A stretch of 64,000 nucleotides of DNA from Leisingera sp. ANG1 (GCF_000203975.2 NZ_AFCF02000006.1:186001-250000), one strand, 5' to 3'; counted from the stretch's first letter, positions 44,497 through 56,549 are shown. Numbers and translations are program-made. The notes: generated by a model not told the origin, from the sequence alone.

Positions 44497-45420
44497 TCAG
44501 CAGCGGCGCATACCGCGCGGGCTGCGCTGGTACATGGCCTTGAACTGGCGCGAGAACCCCGGCAGCGAGACAAACCCCGTCGCCAGAGCCACTTCTGTGA
44601 CTGGCATTGCGGTGCTTAGAAGCAGCTCGCGCGCCCGCTGCAGGCGAATCTGAAGATAGGCCTGTTGCGGTGTCATGCCCAGCCCGCGTTTGCAGCGCAG
44701 GCGCATCGCTTTCAGGCTGAGCCCGAGCCGCCCTGCAATCTCAGTCAATGCCAAAGGAGCTTGCAGACTTTCCAGCATTATCTGATGCATCTGCCCCAGA
44801 ACCGGGTCGGCTGAAGGCTGCAGCCGCTGGCGCACATCCGGGGGGCGGATAGAGCCATGGGCCATGTCTTCGGCGGTCGCCGCCGCCAGCCCTTCCGGGG
44901 CGGTGGCCGAGATCCAGGCAAGCATTGCGTCGCCGGTAGCGGTTCCGCCCACGGCGCTCAGCCTGCGGCGGCCGTAGCAGTAAATACGGTCGCTGACCTC
45001 GATTTCGGGCCAGCGCTCGCGGAACCCCGCTTCGGCCTCGTGGTGCAGCACCGCCTCATGGCCGTCCAGATAGCCCAGCTGGGCCAGTACAACGGTGCCG
45101 GTATCGATGCCGCCCAGCACGGCGCCGGCGCGCGCGGCCCGTGCCAGATAGGCACGCAGCCCCTGCGGCAGGTGGCGCAACGGATCGTAGCCGGCGCAAA
45201 GCAGCACAAGATCGGGCGTATCGCCGAGGTCCCATCCACTGCGGTCCGGCGCGGCCAGCCGTCCGCTGGAGGCTGGCACCGGTGTCTGAGTGGCGCTGAG
45301 CGTCTCCCATGTGTATAGTCGGCGGCCGGCATTCTTGTTGGCAATGCGCAGAGTTTCGGAAGCCAGCACATAGGCCAGCATCTGAAATTCAGGAAACAGG
45401 ATGAAGCTCACCTTCGGCAT
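44497..45420 (-). CDS. GlxA family AraC-type transcriptional regulator
   Basis: A 307-residue regulator: an N-terminal DJ-1/PfpI-like domain (about residues 1-180, 'FILFPEFQMLAYVLASETLRIANKN'; 'LLCAGYDPL' in place of the catalytic nucleophile loop, 'GIDTGTVVLAQLGYLDGHEAVLHHE') and a C-terminal AraC helix-turn-helix (about 215-305, ending 'GFVSLPGFSRQFKAMYQRSPRGMRR'). This group includes glycine-betaine, carnitine and choline catabolism activators (GbdR/CdhR). It is divergent from a class II aldolase gene, its probable target. Confidence 0.92.
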   Translation of the reverse strand: MPKVSFILFPEFQMLAYVLASETLRIANKNAGRRLYTWETLSATQTPVPASSGRLAAPDRSGWDLGDTPDLVLLCAGYDPLRHLPQGLRAYLARAARAGAVLGGIDTGTVVLAQLGYLDGHEAVLHHEAEAGFRERWPEIEVSDRIYCYGRRRLSAVGGTATGDAMLAWISATAPEGLAAATAEDMAHGSIRPPDVRQRLQPSADPVLGQMHQIMLESLQAPLALTEIAGRLGLSLKAMRLRCKRGLGMTPQQAYLQIRLQRARELLLSTAMPVTEVALATGFVSLPGFSRQFKAMYQRSPRGMRRC

Positions 45421-45515
45421 ATCAGGAAGTTATATGCAAGTACCGGGCGTTTCCATGCAATTTTGACGAGGTCCAGGCCGCTAGGGTTCTTGCAGTCACA
45501 GGAAAGGAAACGCCA

Positions 45516-46307
45516 ATGACCGTCATGACCCCGACCCCGTTGCAGGGCCGTCCGGCCAATTGCTCGGATGCCGAATGGGAGGCCCGTTGCGAGCTGGCTG
45601 CGATTTACAATGCGCTGGTGAAATACCGGCTGACGGATCAGACCAATCAGTGGCACGCGATCCGGGTTCCCGGCGAGGACGCGCTGATCACCCACCATTA
45701 CGGCTGGATGCATGAGGAGGTGACCGCCTCCAATCTGATCAAGGTCGGCTTTGACCGGAAAAACCATAATCCTGAAAATGGCGAGCCGAACCCCTCGGCC
45801 ACAGAGATCGGCAAGCTGTTTTTTGAGGCAGAGCCGGAAAAGAACTGCATCATGCACATCCACACCAAGGCGATTATGGGTGTGTCGGCGCAGAGGGATG
45901 GCGTCGGCCCTTACAGCCAGGCCTATCTGATGATCGGTGGCGGCGATGTGCTGGGATACACCGACTATGAATTCGAATGCACTGATGATTTCCTGGCCGG
46001 GCTGCTGGATGCGGGCCGCGGCAAGAAGGCCGTGGTCGAGGCATGGCACGGTGCCTTTGTGTTCGGGGGGACGGCAGGGGAGGCGTTTTTCCGGTCCTTT
46101 TACCTGGATCAGGCCTGTGCGGTTCAGCTGGAGGTGCAGCAGGCGGCAGCCTGCCCCGGGGTTGAGATCCGCACCATTCCGGAAAGCGAGCAGAAGCGCC
46201 ACCTGAGTGACATGGCGGCCAGCGACTGGTACGGTTACGAGGGAGAATTGGAATGGCATGCCATCCGGCGCCGCCTGGATGCGGAGGCGCCGCATTACAA
46301 AGGCTGA
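45516..46307 (+). CDS. Class II aldolase/adducin family protein
   Basis: A 263-residue class II aldolase-fold protein. Metal-binding residues are in 'MHIHTKAIMGVSAQ' (His-x-His) and 'AWHGAFVFGG' (His). Members include fuculose-phosphate aldolase and uncharacterised ketone-chemistry enzymes; substrate unknown here. AAAGGAAA precedes the ATG. It is divergent from the GlxA/AraC regulator, 95 bases away. The gap after it holds repeat copy F. Confidence 0.88.
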   Translation: MTVMTPTPLQGRPANCSDAEWEARCELAAIYNALVKYRLTDQTNQWHAIRVPGEDALITHHYGWMHEEVTASNLIKVGFDRKNHNPENGEPNPSATEIGKLFFEAEPEKNCIMHIHTKAIMGVSAQRDGVGPYSQAYLMIGGGDVLGYTDYEFECTDDFLAGLLDAGRGKKAVVEAWHGAFVFGGTAGEAFFRSFYLDQACAVQLEVQQAAACPGVEIRTIPESEQKRHLSDMAASDWYGYEGELEWHAIRRRLDAEAPHYKG

Positions 46308-46413
46308 ACGGGCCGACGGGCTGCAGTCCGGAGATTCCCGGGCCTTGGCCACGACATCAGAGATGCCTCAGCAAGCCTTCGGTCCGGCGCCGTGCTGGAG
46401 TCCGGCGTGCGAC

Positions 46414-46480
46414 GCGCAGCGGCGCTGGACCCAACGGGAGCAGATCAATCTTTGATTGATCCGGGAAGGGCGGGAGCCTG
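46414..46480 (+). repeat. Convergent-gap repeat, copy F
   Basis: GCGCAGCGGCGC...GACCCAA (46414-46434), a 34-base middle with the perfect hairpin GATCAATC-TTT-GATTGATC (46443-46461), then GGCGGGAGCCTG (46469-46480). It sits between the convergent aldolase and LysR genes. A further direct copy of TGATTGATCC lies at 46482-46491. Confidence 0.7.
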
Positions 46481-46520
46481 CCTGATTGATCCTGCCAGGC
46501 CGACCTGAGGTGCAGGTCTT

Positions 46521-46549
46521 AAAAAAGCCCCCGCGAGTGGCGCGGGGGC
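46521..46549 (-). terminator. Intrinsic terminator of LysR gene
   Basis: Stem GCCCCCGCG (46527-46535) / CGCGGGGGC (46541-46549). On the minus strand an uninterrupted T6 follows (46526-46521), 45 bases after the LysR stop. Confidence 0.88.
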
Positions 46550-46593
46550 AGGTCTTCGAGGGATGTCTTGTTCCGGTTTTCCTTAGAACCGGT

Positions 46594-47505
46594 TCAGGTT
46601 TTCCATTCGGACGGGTCGCGGTCGGCAAAGGCTGCCACCAGGAAATCGATGAAGGCCCGCACCTTGGGCTGGGTGAATTTACCGGGCGGGTAGACCGCGT
46701 AGATACCCTGGGTCTCAACCGGCAGGCTGGGCATCACGTCCTCAACCAGCCCTTCTTCCAGCGCCTCGGAGTAAAGGTAGCTGGGCAGATAGGCGATGCC
46801 GAGGCCGGAGATTGCGGCATTCAGCAGCGATTGCCCATCATTCACCGACAGCCAGCCGGAAGTGCGTACCTGGCGTTTTTCGCCGGAAGGTGCGGTGATT
46901 TTCCAGACATTGCCGCTGGACTGGCTGGAGTAGTGCAGCAGTTTGTGGTTGTTCAGCTCGTCGATCTTCTGCGGGCGGCCGTATTTTTCCAGGTATTCCG
47001 GCGAGGCAATCATCCGCTTGGTGGTCTCTGTCAGCTTGCGGGCCCGCAGAGAGCTGTCCTCCAGCTCGCCGATCCGCACGGCCATGTCGAAGCCTTCGGA
47101 GATCAGCTCCACATAGCGGTTGTTTAGAACCATGTTGACAGTGATATCCGGGAAGTCGCGCAGGAAATCCGACAGCACCGGCGACAGGTGGTTGACGCCG
47201 AAGTCGGTGGCAACGGAAATCCGCAGCAAACCGGAGGGGGCCGATTGCATCGAGGTGACAAGCGCATCCGCCTCGCCTGCATCGTTGAGAACCCGGCGGG
47301 CACGGTCATAATAGGCAAGGCCGATCTCGGTCGGCGACACCCGGCGCGTGGTGCGGTTCAGCAGGCGCGCGCCGAGACGGGCTTCCAGGCTGGAGACATG
47401 TTTGGAGACGGCCGATTTGGAAATCCCCATTTTCCGTGCCGCATCGGTGAAGCCGCCTTGGTCCACCACATTGGCAAAGGCCTCCATTTCCATCAGTCGG
47501 TCCAT
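46594..47505 (-). CDS. LysR family transcriptional regulator
   Basis: A 303-residue LysR-type regulator: N-terminal winged helix-turn-helix (about residues 4-62, 'FANVVDQGGFTDAARKMGISKSAVSKHVSSLEARLGARLLNRTTR') and a C-terminal periplasmic-binding-like effector domain, of the CrgA/DmlR-like subgroup. The ATG at 47505 has GGATGGG upstream; a longer open frame is artefactual. It is in tandem with, and downstream of, the AEC transporter gene on the same strand. Target and ligand unknown. Confidence 0.93.
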   Translation of the reverse strand: MDRLMEMEAFANVVDQGGFTDAARKMGISKSAVSKHVSSLEARLGARLLNRTTRRVSPTEIGLAYYDRARRVLNDAGEADALVTSMQSAPSGLLRISVATDFGVNHLSPVLSDFLRDFPDITVNMVLNNRYVELISEGFDMAVRIGELEDSSLRARKLTETTKRMIASPEYLEKYGRPQKIDELNNHKLLHYSSQSSGNVWKITAPSGEKRQVRTSGWLSVNDGQSLLNAAISGLGIAYLPSYLYSEALEEGLVEDVMPSLPVETQGIYAVYPPGKFTQPKVRAFIDFLVAAFADRDPSEWKT

Positions 47506-47668
47506 ATTCACCCATCCTCGTAAAGCCGTGTTGCCCCGAAGCTGACGGGGAAATCGGGCAAGATCGGGGCGGAGGTGGGATAATTGCGAGGTTTCGCCGG
47601 GATCGTTTGCGCTGTGGAAACGGCTGCCCTTGGCCGGCGGGCGGCGAAGGCTGAGGGTTAATGAAACC

Positions 47669-48613
47669 TTAAAGGGCAAGCCTGATCGTCAGAATCCATA
47701 GCGGCAGGGTCACCGCACTGAGCAAGGTGGATTGCGCAATAAGTGTGGCAGCCAGTGTGCGGTCAGCACCAAAGGCCGAGGCCAGCACATGCGCCGCTGA
47801 TGCGGTGGGCAGGGCAGCAAACAGCACCAGCACGGCGGCAAAGCCGGGATCGCTGCCCAGCAGCAGGCAAGCCGCCAGGACAATGGCGGGCACCAGCACC
47901 AGACGCACCAGGCAGAGATAGCCGTTGAACAGGTCGAGCCGCGCCAGCGCCCGCCAATTCATGGTGGCGCCGATGGACAGAAGCGCAATCGGGATCGCTG
48001 CATGGGCCAGCATCTCGGCTGGGGCCAGGATCGGTGCAGGAATCTTGTAACCCGAAAGTCCCACAGAAACACCTGCAACGGAGGCCAGCAGAAAGGGATT
48101 GAGTGCGATTTTCACTGCCGTCTCGCGCAACGAAAGGCTGCCGCCGCGTGACAGCGCGCAGACAGCCATTACATTGGCCACTGGCACGGCCATGCCGATG
48201 GCAACCGCCATCTGGCCGGTCAGTTCCGTGCCGATCGAAGGCAGGGCGACAAAGGCAATGGCCGTATTGAAACGCCAGGCAGTTTGCCAGGCGCCTGCAA
48301 AGTCGAGGAATTTTTCCGGCCCGGCCCTGCGCGCCAGAAGACCAAAGGCGAGTGCCAGGGCGAGGATGCTCCAGACTGCGGGCCCGATCCGGCCGAGGTC
48401 TGCAATGGCAATAGGGCGGCCACTGGCGGCAAAGAACAGCAGCGCTGGAAACAGTACCTCGAAGTTCAACTTGTCCAGGCCTTGCCAAGCTTGCGGTGAC
48501 AGCCGCCTGCGAACCAGCCCGCCAAGAGCCACCATCAGGAAGCTGGGGGTCAGGCCCATCAGGATAACTGCAAATACCACGTATGCCCTCGTCTTGCGGT
48601 TCAGGTGTGACAC
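47669..48613 (-). CDS. AEC family (auxin efflux carrier-type) transporter
   Basis: A 314-residue transporter with about ten membrane helices of the AEC family ('FEVLFPALLFFAASG', 'NTAIAFVALPSIG', 'ALLSIGATMNW', 'ALPTASAAHVLASAFGAD' near the end). Substrates in this family are often small carboxylates such as malonate or malate. The start is uncertain: a GTG at 48613, a GTG at 48580 that begins right before the first helix, or an ATG at 48559. It lies upstream of the LysR gene on the same strand, so the regulator may control it. Confidence 0.88.
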   Translation of the reverse strand: MSHLNRKTRAYVVFAVILMGLTPSFLMVALGGLVRRRLSPQAWQGLDKLNFEVLFPALLFFAASGRPIAIADLGRIGPAVWSILALALAFGLLARRAGPEKFLDFAGAWQTAWRFNTAIAFVALPSIGTELTGQMAVAIGMAVPVANVMAVCALSRGGSLSLRETAVKIALNPFLLASVAGVSVGLSGYKIPAPILAPAEMLAHAAIPIALLSIGATMNWRALARLDLFNGYLCLVRLVLVPAIVLAACLLLGSDPGFAAVLVLFAALPTASAAHVLASAFGADRTLAATLIAQSTLLSAVTLPLWILTIRLAL

Positions 48614-48776
48614 TGCCGCCCTCGGTTAACGCGGGCAAGAGGAATGGGGGCCGGCACAGTGGGCTTCTGTGAAGATGACGCAAAATTGTGCGTTTGCTGC
48701 GGCCGAAGGGTTTGCTGCTGCTTGCCGGACGCCTAGCTTTACTTTGTTTGTTGAACAAATTGCTGGAGGACCCGCT

Positions 48777-49220
48777 ATGAAAGTTTTGCTTGCCGCCACT
48801 GCCGCCGCCCTGTGCCTGGCTGCTCCGCTTGGGGCTCAGGAGCGCACGCCGTCGCACCCGGATGCCAAGGTCTATTTTGTCAACCTGAAGGATGGCGATA
48901 CTGTCACGTCTCCGGTGACTGTGGTCTTTGGCCTTTCGGCGATGGGGGTTGCCCCGGCGGGTACGGAGAAGGAGCACACCGGCCATCACCATCTGCTGAT
49001 TGACCGCCCAGCAATCGGCGAGGGTGAAGATGGCGCGGATGAGCTGCTGTACGGATTGCCTGCGGATGAGCACCATGTGCATTTTGGCGGCGGGCAAACC
49101 GAGACATCAATTGAGCTGTCTCCGGGCCGCCACACCCTTCAGCTGGTGCTGGGCGACGCCAGCCATGTGCCGCACGAATCGCCTGTGGTGTCTGAAGTAA
49201 TCACCATCAACGTCGAGTGA
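48777..49220 (+). CDS. DUF4399 family periplasmic protein
   Basis: A 147-residue secreted protein with signal peptide (residues 1-20, cleavage after 'PLGA') and a DUF4399 domain: 'KVYFVNLKDGDTVTSPVTVVFGLSAMGVAPAGT' then a His-rich 'HTGHHHLLID' and 'HVHFGGGQTETSIELSPGRHTLQLVLGD'. The histidines suggest metal binding, but function is unknown. A strong GGAGGA lies 6 bases before the ATG. Confidence 0.9.
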   Translation: MKVLLAATAAALCLAAPLGAQERTPSHPDAKVYFVNLKDGDTVTSPVTVVFGLSAMGVAPAGTEKEHTGHHHLLIDRPAIGEGEDGADELLYGLPADEHHVHFGGGQTETSIELSPGRHTLQLVLGDASHVPHESPVVSEVITINVE

Positions 49221-49296
49221 CAGTTCGGTCTGCGGCGAAGCATTTGCTGGCTGGCGCAAGCTAGGCAGGAGGCCTTGAACCAACGAAGGGCCTCTC

Positions 49297-49632
49297 ATGC
49301 TGACCTGCATTATCCGTTATCACATTGATCCCGCCAAAAAGGCGCAGTTCGAACAATACGCCCTCAATTGGGGCCAGGCGATCCCACGTTGCGGGGCTGA
49401 ACTGATCGGCTACTATGCGCCGCATGAAGGCTCCACGACCCTGGCCTACGGAATCTACAACGTGGACAGCCTGGCGGCGTATGAGGCCTACCGGACGCGG
49501 CTGGCGGCAGACCCCTTGGGGCGCGAAAATTACGAGTTCGCCCAGAAGGAGCGGTTCCTGCTGCGCGAGGACCGGACATGGCTCAAGCTGGCTTCGTCGC
49601 CGCATGGGAACGGAGGAGGGGAGCGCAGATGA
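49297..49632 (+). CDS. NIPSNAP family protein
   Basis: A 111-residue ferredoxin-like (dimeric alpha-beta barrel) protein of the NIPSNAP group: 'IIRYHIDPAKKAQFEQYALNW' at the start and 'AAYEAYRTRLAADPLGRENYEFAQKERFLLREDRTWLK' later. Role unknown; such proteins often bind small hydrophobic ligands. Its stop overlaps the next gene by 4 bases, and the next product has the same fold class, suggesting a joint role. Confidence 0.88.
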   Translation: MLTCIIRYHIDPAKKAQFEQYALNWGQAIPRCGAELIGYYAPHEGSTTLAYGIYNVDSLAAYEAYRTRLAADPLGRENYEFAQKERFLLREDRTWLKLASSPHGNGGGERR

Positions 49633-49973
49633 TTGCCGTTATTTTTGAGGTGGAGATCGCCGCAGGGCGGAAGGATGCCTATCTGGAAATTGCAGCGGAG
49701 CTGCGGGGGCTGCTTGAGGAGATGGAGGGGTTTATCTCCGTTGAGCGGTTTCAAAGCCTGAGCGCACCGGACAAGCTGTTGTCGCTGTCCTTTTGGCAGG
49801 ATGAGGCGGCGGTGCAGCGCTGGCGTCATCTGGCGGAGCACCGCGTGGCACAAGGTAAGGGCCGGGCTGGAATCTTTGCCGACTACAGGCTGAGGGTTGC
49901 TGGGGTGATCCGGGATTATGGCATGATGGCGCGGCATGAGGCCCCGGCAGACAGTATTGCGGCCCACGGCTGA
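49629..49973 (+). CDS. Antibiotic biosynthesis monooxygenase (ABM)-domain protein
   Basis: A 114-residue ABM-fold protein: 'MIAVIFEVEIAAGRKDAYLEIAAELRGLLEEMEGFISVERFQSL' and 'LLSLSFWQDEAAVQRWRHLAEHR' are typical. These proteins can be cofactor-free monooxygenases or structural relatives. It starts inside the stop of the NIPSNAP gene (ATGA). Possibly a two-subunit unit with it. Function unknown. Confidence 0.9.
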   Translation: MIAVIFEVEIAAGRKDAYLEIAAELRGLLEEMEGFISVERFQSLSAPDKLLSLSFWQDEAAVQRWRHLAEHRVAQGKGRAGIFADYRLRVAGVIRDYGMMARHEAPADSIAAHG

Positions 49974-50042
49974 GCGCTTTGCGGGCCCGGCGCCTGAAGG
50001 GCGCGCGGGGACACTGCAGCCCGGCTTCGGCGCCTTGAAAGT

Positions 50043-50100
50043 GCGCCGGGTCCAACAGCGGGCAGGGCCTGACTAGTCCGGCTGCCGCAGGCGGGAGGCC
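50043..50100 (+). repeat. Convergent-gap repeat, copy G
   Basis: GCGCCGGGTCCAA (50043-50055), a 34-base middle with arms GGGCAG/CTGCC, then GGCGGGAGGCC (50090-50100). Between the convergent ABM-protein and fadH-like genes. Confidence 0.65.
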
Positions 50101-50109
50101 TATGTCTTC

Positions 50110-53281
<3,172 letters not shown>

Positions 53282-53287
53282 TACTGG

Positions 53288-54157
53288 TTATTCAGCTGCC
53301 GTTGCGGAGGGCCGGGACCGCAGCCGCACCTGGCCGAGCCAGAGGCTGAACAGGGCCAGAGTGGCGCCCAGCACCTGGTTGGGCGTCAGGGTTTCCCCCA
53401 GCAGAAGCCAGCCCAGGATCACGGCAGACAGCGGGCTCAGGACGCCGAGCAGCGAGACTTGCGACGGGTCGATCCGGGCGAGGCCGCGGAACCACAGGAT
53501 ATAGGTCAGCGCGCCGCCGATGAGGCTCATGTAGGCAAGGCCCAGGATATTGGCAGCCGTGAAGACCGGCATCTCCGGCACCATCCACAGCGCAAGAGGC
53601 ACCAGCAGCAGCCCGCCCGCGGTCAGCTGCCAGGCGGTGAAGGTGAGCGGCGGCACCGGCGGCTGCCACTTCCGGGTCAGAACAACGCCGGCGGCCATCG
53701 ACAAGGCGCCGCCGAGACCGGCCAGGACACCCAGCGTGTCCAGCTTGGCGGCCGGGGTCAGCACCAGCAAGGCAACACCTGCCATGCTTAGAAGCGCGGC
53801 GGCAACGGCAGCAGGGCGGATCTGCGTCTGCAGCAGCAAGGCGGACAGGAACACCACGATCAGCGGCTGCACGGCGCCCAGCGTCGCGGCGACCCCGCCG
53901 GGCAGGCGGTAGGCGGAGAGGAACAACAGCACCCAGAACAGCGAGAAATTCAGCGCTCCAAGCACCATCAGCCGCGGCAGCCAGCTGAGCGGCGGCAACT
54001 GGCGCACCAGCAGCAGCAGCAGCAGGCCCGCGGGCAGCGCCCTGAGAAGCGCCACCACCAGCGGTGAGTGGCCGGGCAGAAAAGTTGTCGTCACAATGTA
54101 GCTGCTGCCCCAGATGGCAGGGGCCAGCGCTGTCAGCAGAAGGGTCCGGATCGGCAT
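53288..54157 (-). CDS. EamA/DMT family transporter
   Basis: A 289-residue ten-helix transporter with two EamA units ('ALAPAIWGSSYIVTTTFLPGHSPLVVALLRALPAG' start, 'SLLGVLSPLSAVILGWLLLGETLTPNQVLGATL' near the end). Substrate unknown; probably an exporter. It is divergent from a MarR regulator with two palindromic operators immediately before its start, so its expression is probably induced by the MarR ligand. Confidence 0.92.
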   Translation of the reverse strand: MPIRTLLLTALAPAIWGSSYIVTTTFLPGHSPLVVALLRALPAGLLLLLLVRQLPPLSWLPRLMVLGALNFSLFWVLLFLSAYRLPGGVAATLGAVQPLIVVFLSALLLQTQIRPAAVAAALLSMAGVALLVLTPAAKLDTLGVLAGLGGALSMAAGVVLTRKWQPPVPPLTFTAWQLTAGGLLLVPLALWMVPEMPVFTAANILGLAYMSLIGGALTYILWFRGLARIDPSQVSLLGVLSPLSAVILGWLLLGETLTPNQVLGATLALFSLWLGQVRLRSRPSATAAE

Positions 54158-54169
54158 GTGTTTCTCCTT

Positions 54170-54211
54170 ATCTTGATATCGAGATAATGGATTTTATCTT
54201 GACGTCAAGAT
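54170..54211. promoter_or_regulatory. Twin MarR operators between EamA and MarR genes
   Basis: ATCTTGATATCGAGAT (54170-54185, one mismatch from perfect) and ATCTTGACGTCAAGAT (54196-54211, perfect). Centre-to-centre spacing is 26 bases. The TCTTGA...TCAAGA arms are of the kind bound by MarR-family dimers. They lie 13 bases upstream of the EamA start and 21 before the MarR start. Confidence 0.88.
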
Positions 54212-54232
54212 GTAAATACCTAAACCGGTGGC

Positions 54233-54718
54233 ATGGACCATGTAGATTTTATTACCCAGCAATGGGGGCAGGAGCGGCCGGACCTGGATGTGACGGCTAT
54301 GGGCATCATTGGCCGGGTCGCGCGGCTGTATCTGGCCTATCAGCGTGAGATGCATAAAACCTTCGCGGAGTTCGGGCTGAATGCGGCCAAGTTCGACGTG
54401 CTGGCCACCTTGCGCCGGTCGGGTGCGCCTTACACGCTGTCACCAGGCGATCTGCTGAAGGCGACAATGGTGGCGTCCGGCACTATGACCAACCGCATCG
54501 ACCGGCTGGAGGCAGACGGGCTGGTCAAGCGCGAGGTGAACCCGGAGGACAGCCGCAGTTTTCTGGTTGGGCTGACAGAAGAAGGCTTTGCCCTGATCGA
54601 TCGGGCCGTCACAGCCCATGTTGAGACCCAGACACGGTTGCTGAGCGCAATGAGCGGGCAGGACGTTGAGACCTTCAAAGTGCTTTTGAGCAAGGCGCAG
54701 CTGTCGGCTGACAGCTGA
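54233..54718 (+). CDS. MarR family transcriptional regulator
   Basis: A 161-residue MarR repressor. The winged helix-turn-helix is about residues 45-115, with 'DLLKATMVASGTMTNRIDRLEADGLVKREVNPEDSRSFLVGLTEEG' as the recognition helix and wing. N- and C-terminal helices form the dimer interface. Divergent from an EamA exporter with twin operators in between, a standard MarR-exporter module. Confidence 0.93.
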   Translation: MDHVDFITQQWGQERPDLDVTAMGIIGRVARLYLAYQREMHKTFAEFGLNAAKFDVLATLRRSGAPYTLSPGDLLKATMVASGTMTNRIDRLEADGLVKREVNPEDSRSFLVGLTEEGFALIDRAVTAHVETQTRLLSAMSGQDVETFKVLLSKAQLSADS

Positions 54719-54774
54719 GGCTGGAACCGGTAGGCCCGTGTGCCTGCCGCAGGCAGGCTGCGCGGGGCGGCAAA

Positions 54775-54840
54775 GCCGCGCCGCGCTACGCCCAAGGGCC
54801 GAAAATGCACCGCGAGGTGCAGTTCCGGCGGGCGGGAGTG
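54775..54840 (+). repeat. Convergent-gap repeat, copy H
   Basis: GCCGCGC...GCTACGCCCAA (54775-54795), a 35-base middle with the perfect hairpin TGCACC-GCGA-GGTGCA (54806-54821), then GGCGGGAGTG (54831-54840). Between the convergent MarR and PfkB-kinase genes. Confidence 0.65.
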
Positions 54841-54850
54841 TCCGGCGGGA

Positions 54851-55843
54851 TTAAACCAGCCCGGCTTCTTCCAGCAGGTGCCGCACGTTGGTTTCAGGGC
54901 GCGGGCCGATATGGCAGATGACTTCGCCTGCACAGATGCAGCCCATTCGAGCGCAGACTTCCATGCTGCGGCCGGTGGCGAGACCGAACAGGAAACCGGC
55001 AGCGAACTGGTCGCCTGCACCAGTCGCGTCAACCGGTGTGATCGTTTCGACCGGCACGTCGACACGCACGCCATCATTCAACACAGTCACACCGTCGCCA
55101 GAACGGGTGCAAACCACCAGCGCGCAGATCGCGGCGGTCCTGGCCATTGCTTCTTCCAGGTCGCTGGTTTCGAACAGGGCGCAGATTTCGTCCTGGTTTC
55201 CGATCACGAAATCCAGCTCGTTGCTGATCAGGTTCAGGAAGTCGGCCCGGTGGCGCTCGACGCAGAACGGGTCGGAGATCGAAATGCCAACTTTGCCGCC
55301 GCCCTCACGGCAGTCGCGGGCCGCTTCCAGAAAGGCGGTCTTGCCCTTGTCCTTGTCGAACAGATAGCCTTCCAGGAACATGATCTGGGCGTTGCCGGCC
55401 ACGTCCTGGGGCACGTCGTCGGAACTCAGTTCCGACGAAATGCCAAGGTAGGTGTTCATTGAACGCTCACCGTCCGGCGAGACAAAGATCATCGACCGCG
55501 AGGTCGGCATCTCGCCGTCCGCTACCGGCGCATTCACAAAGCTGACGCCCTCGTTGTTCATTGCATCGGCGTAGAATTTTCCAAGCGCGTCGTCACGGAC
55601 GCGGCCGATGAAGGCTGACTGCAGCCCCAGCGCGCCGGCGCCAGCGATGGTATTGGCGACCGAGCCGCCAGGGGTTAGAACCCGGTTGCCCATTGCCGCA
55701 TAAAGCTCTTCGCAGCGGTCGCGCTCGATCAGCTGCATGATGCCTTTTTCAATGCCTTGTTCAGCCAGGAAGCTGTCCTCGCATTGCGCAATCACATCCA
55801 CCACGGCATTGCCAATGCCGACGAGCTGGTAGGTCTTGGTCAT
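54851..55843 (-). CDS. PfkB family sugar/nucleoside kinase (adenosine kinase-like)
   Basis: A 330-residue PfkB-fold kinase. N-terminal 'VGIGNAVVDVIAQ', 'TPGGSVANTIAGAGALG' substrate lid region, and the C-terminal catalytic signature 'VDATGAGDQFAAGFLFG' (catalytic Asp near residue 278). Closest to the adenosine-kinase-like subgroup of alphaproteobacteria; substrate not settled. Single gene followed, on the minus strand, by repeat copy H. Confidence 0.92.
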   Translation of the reverse strand: MTKTYQLVGIGNAVVDVIAQCEDSFLAEQGIEKGIMQLIERDRCEELYAAMGNRVLTPGGSVANTIAGAGALGLQSAFIGRVRDDALGKFYADAMNNEGVSFVNAPVADGEMPTSRSMIFVSPDGERSMNTYLGISSELSSDDVPQDVAGNAQIMFLEGYLFDKDKGKTAFLEAARDCREGGGKVGISISDPFCVERHRADFLNLISNELDFVIGNQDEICALFETSDLEEAMARTAAICALVVCTRSGDGVTVLNDGVRVDVPVETITPVDATGAGDQFAAGFLFGLATGRSMEVCARMGCICAGEVICHIGPRPETNVRHLLEEAGLV

Positions 55844-55904
55844 GGTCCCTCCTCGGGGAATTCCAAAGCGGTGTCATTTCAGGCGACTATGCCGCTCAAA
55901 AAGT

Positions 55905-56549
55905 TTACAGGTTCTTGTCTTCAAACATGCAGAGATCGCGGATGATGCAGGTTCCGCACATCGGTTTTCGCGCCTTGCAGTGATAGCGGCCGTGCAGGAT
56001 CAGCCAGTGATGGGCATGCTGCTGGAAATCCGCGGGGATGTTATCCTCCACCGCGCGTTCCACGGCATCCACATCCTTGCCCGGCGCAATGCCTGAGCGG
56101 TTGCCGACTCGGAAGATGTGGGTGTCCACCGCCTGCGCAGGCTGTTTCCACCACATGTTCAATACAACATTGGCCGTTTTACGCCCCACGCCGGGCAAGG
56201 ATTGCAACGCAGCGCGGGAATTCGGGACTTCGCCGCCGTAGTCCTCGACCAGGATCCTGGACAGCTTGATCACATTCTTGGCCTTGTTGCGGTAGAGGCC
56301 AATTGTTTTGATATGCTCGATCAGGCGTTCCTCGCCCAGATCCAGCATCTTTTGCGGGGTGTCGGCAATCTTGAACAGCTCACGGGTCGCCTTGTTGACC
56401 CCTGCATCGGTTGCCTGTGCCGACAGTGCAACCGCAACGACCAGCGTGTAGGCGTTGACGTGTTCCAGTTCACCCTTGGGTTCGGGCTCGGCTGCCTGAA
56501 AGCGCGTGAAGATCTCGCGCAGCGTATGATAATCGAGTTGCTTTGCCAT
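55905..56549 (-). CDS. nth: Endonuclease III
   Basis: A 214-residue DNA glycosylase/AP lyase. Helix-hairpin-helix 'LPGVGRKTANVVLN' with the catalytic Lys in 'ALSAQATDAGVNKAT' onward/HhH-GPD region and catalytic Asp in 'VDTHIFRVGNR'. C-terminal 4Fe-4S motif Cys-x6-Cys-x2-Cys-x5-Cys ('CKARKPMCGTCIIRDLC'). Removes oxidised pyrimidines. Divergent from the Ada/AraC-type alkyltransferase, so both repair genes share the 157-base promoter region (56550-56706). Confidence 0.95.
   Translation of the reverse strand: MAKQLDYHTLREIFTRFQAAEPEPKGELEHVNAYTLVVAVALSAQATDAGVNKATRELFKIADTPQKMLDLGEERLIEHIKTIGLYRNKAKNVIKLSRILVEDYGGEVPNSRAALQSLPGVGRKTANVVLNMWWKQPAQAVDTHIFRVGNRSGIAPGKDVDAVERAVEDNIPADFQQHAHHWLILHGRYHCKARKPMCGTCIIRDLCMFEDKNL

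Noticed and set aside
44346-44653. Small plus-strand frames downstream of the OmpA-type gene
   Set aside because: They overlap repeat copy E and the 3' end of the GlxA-type gene, and have no ribosome site.
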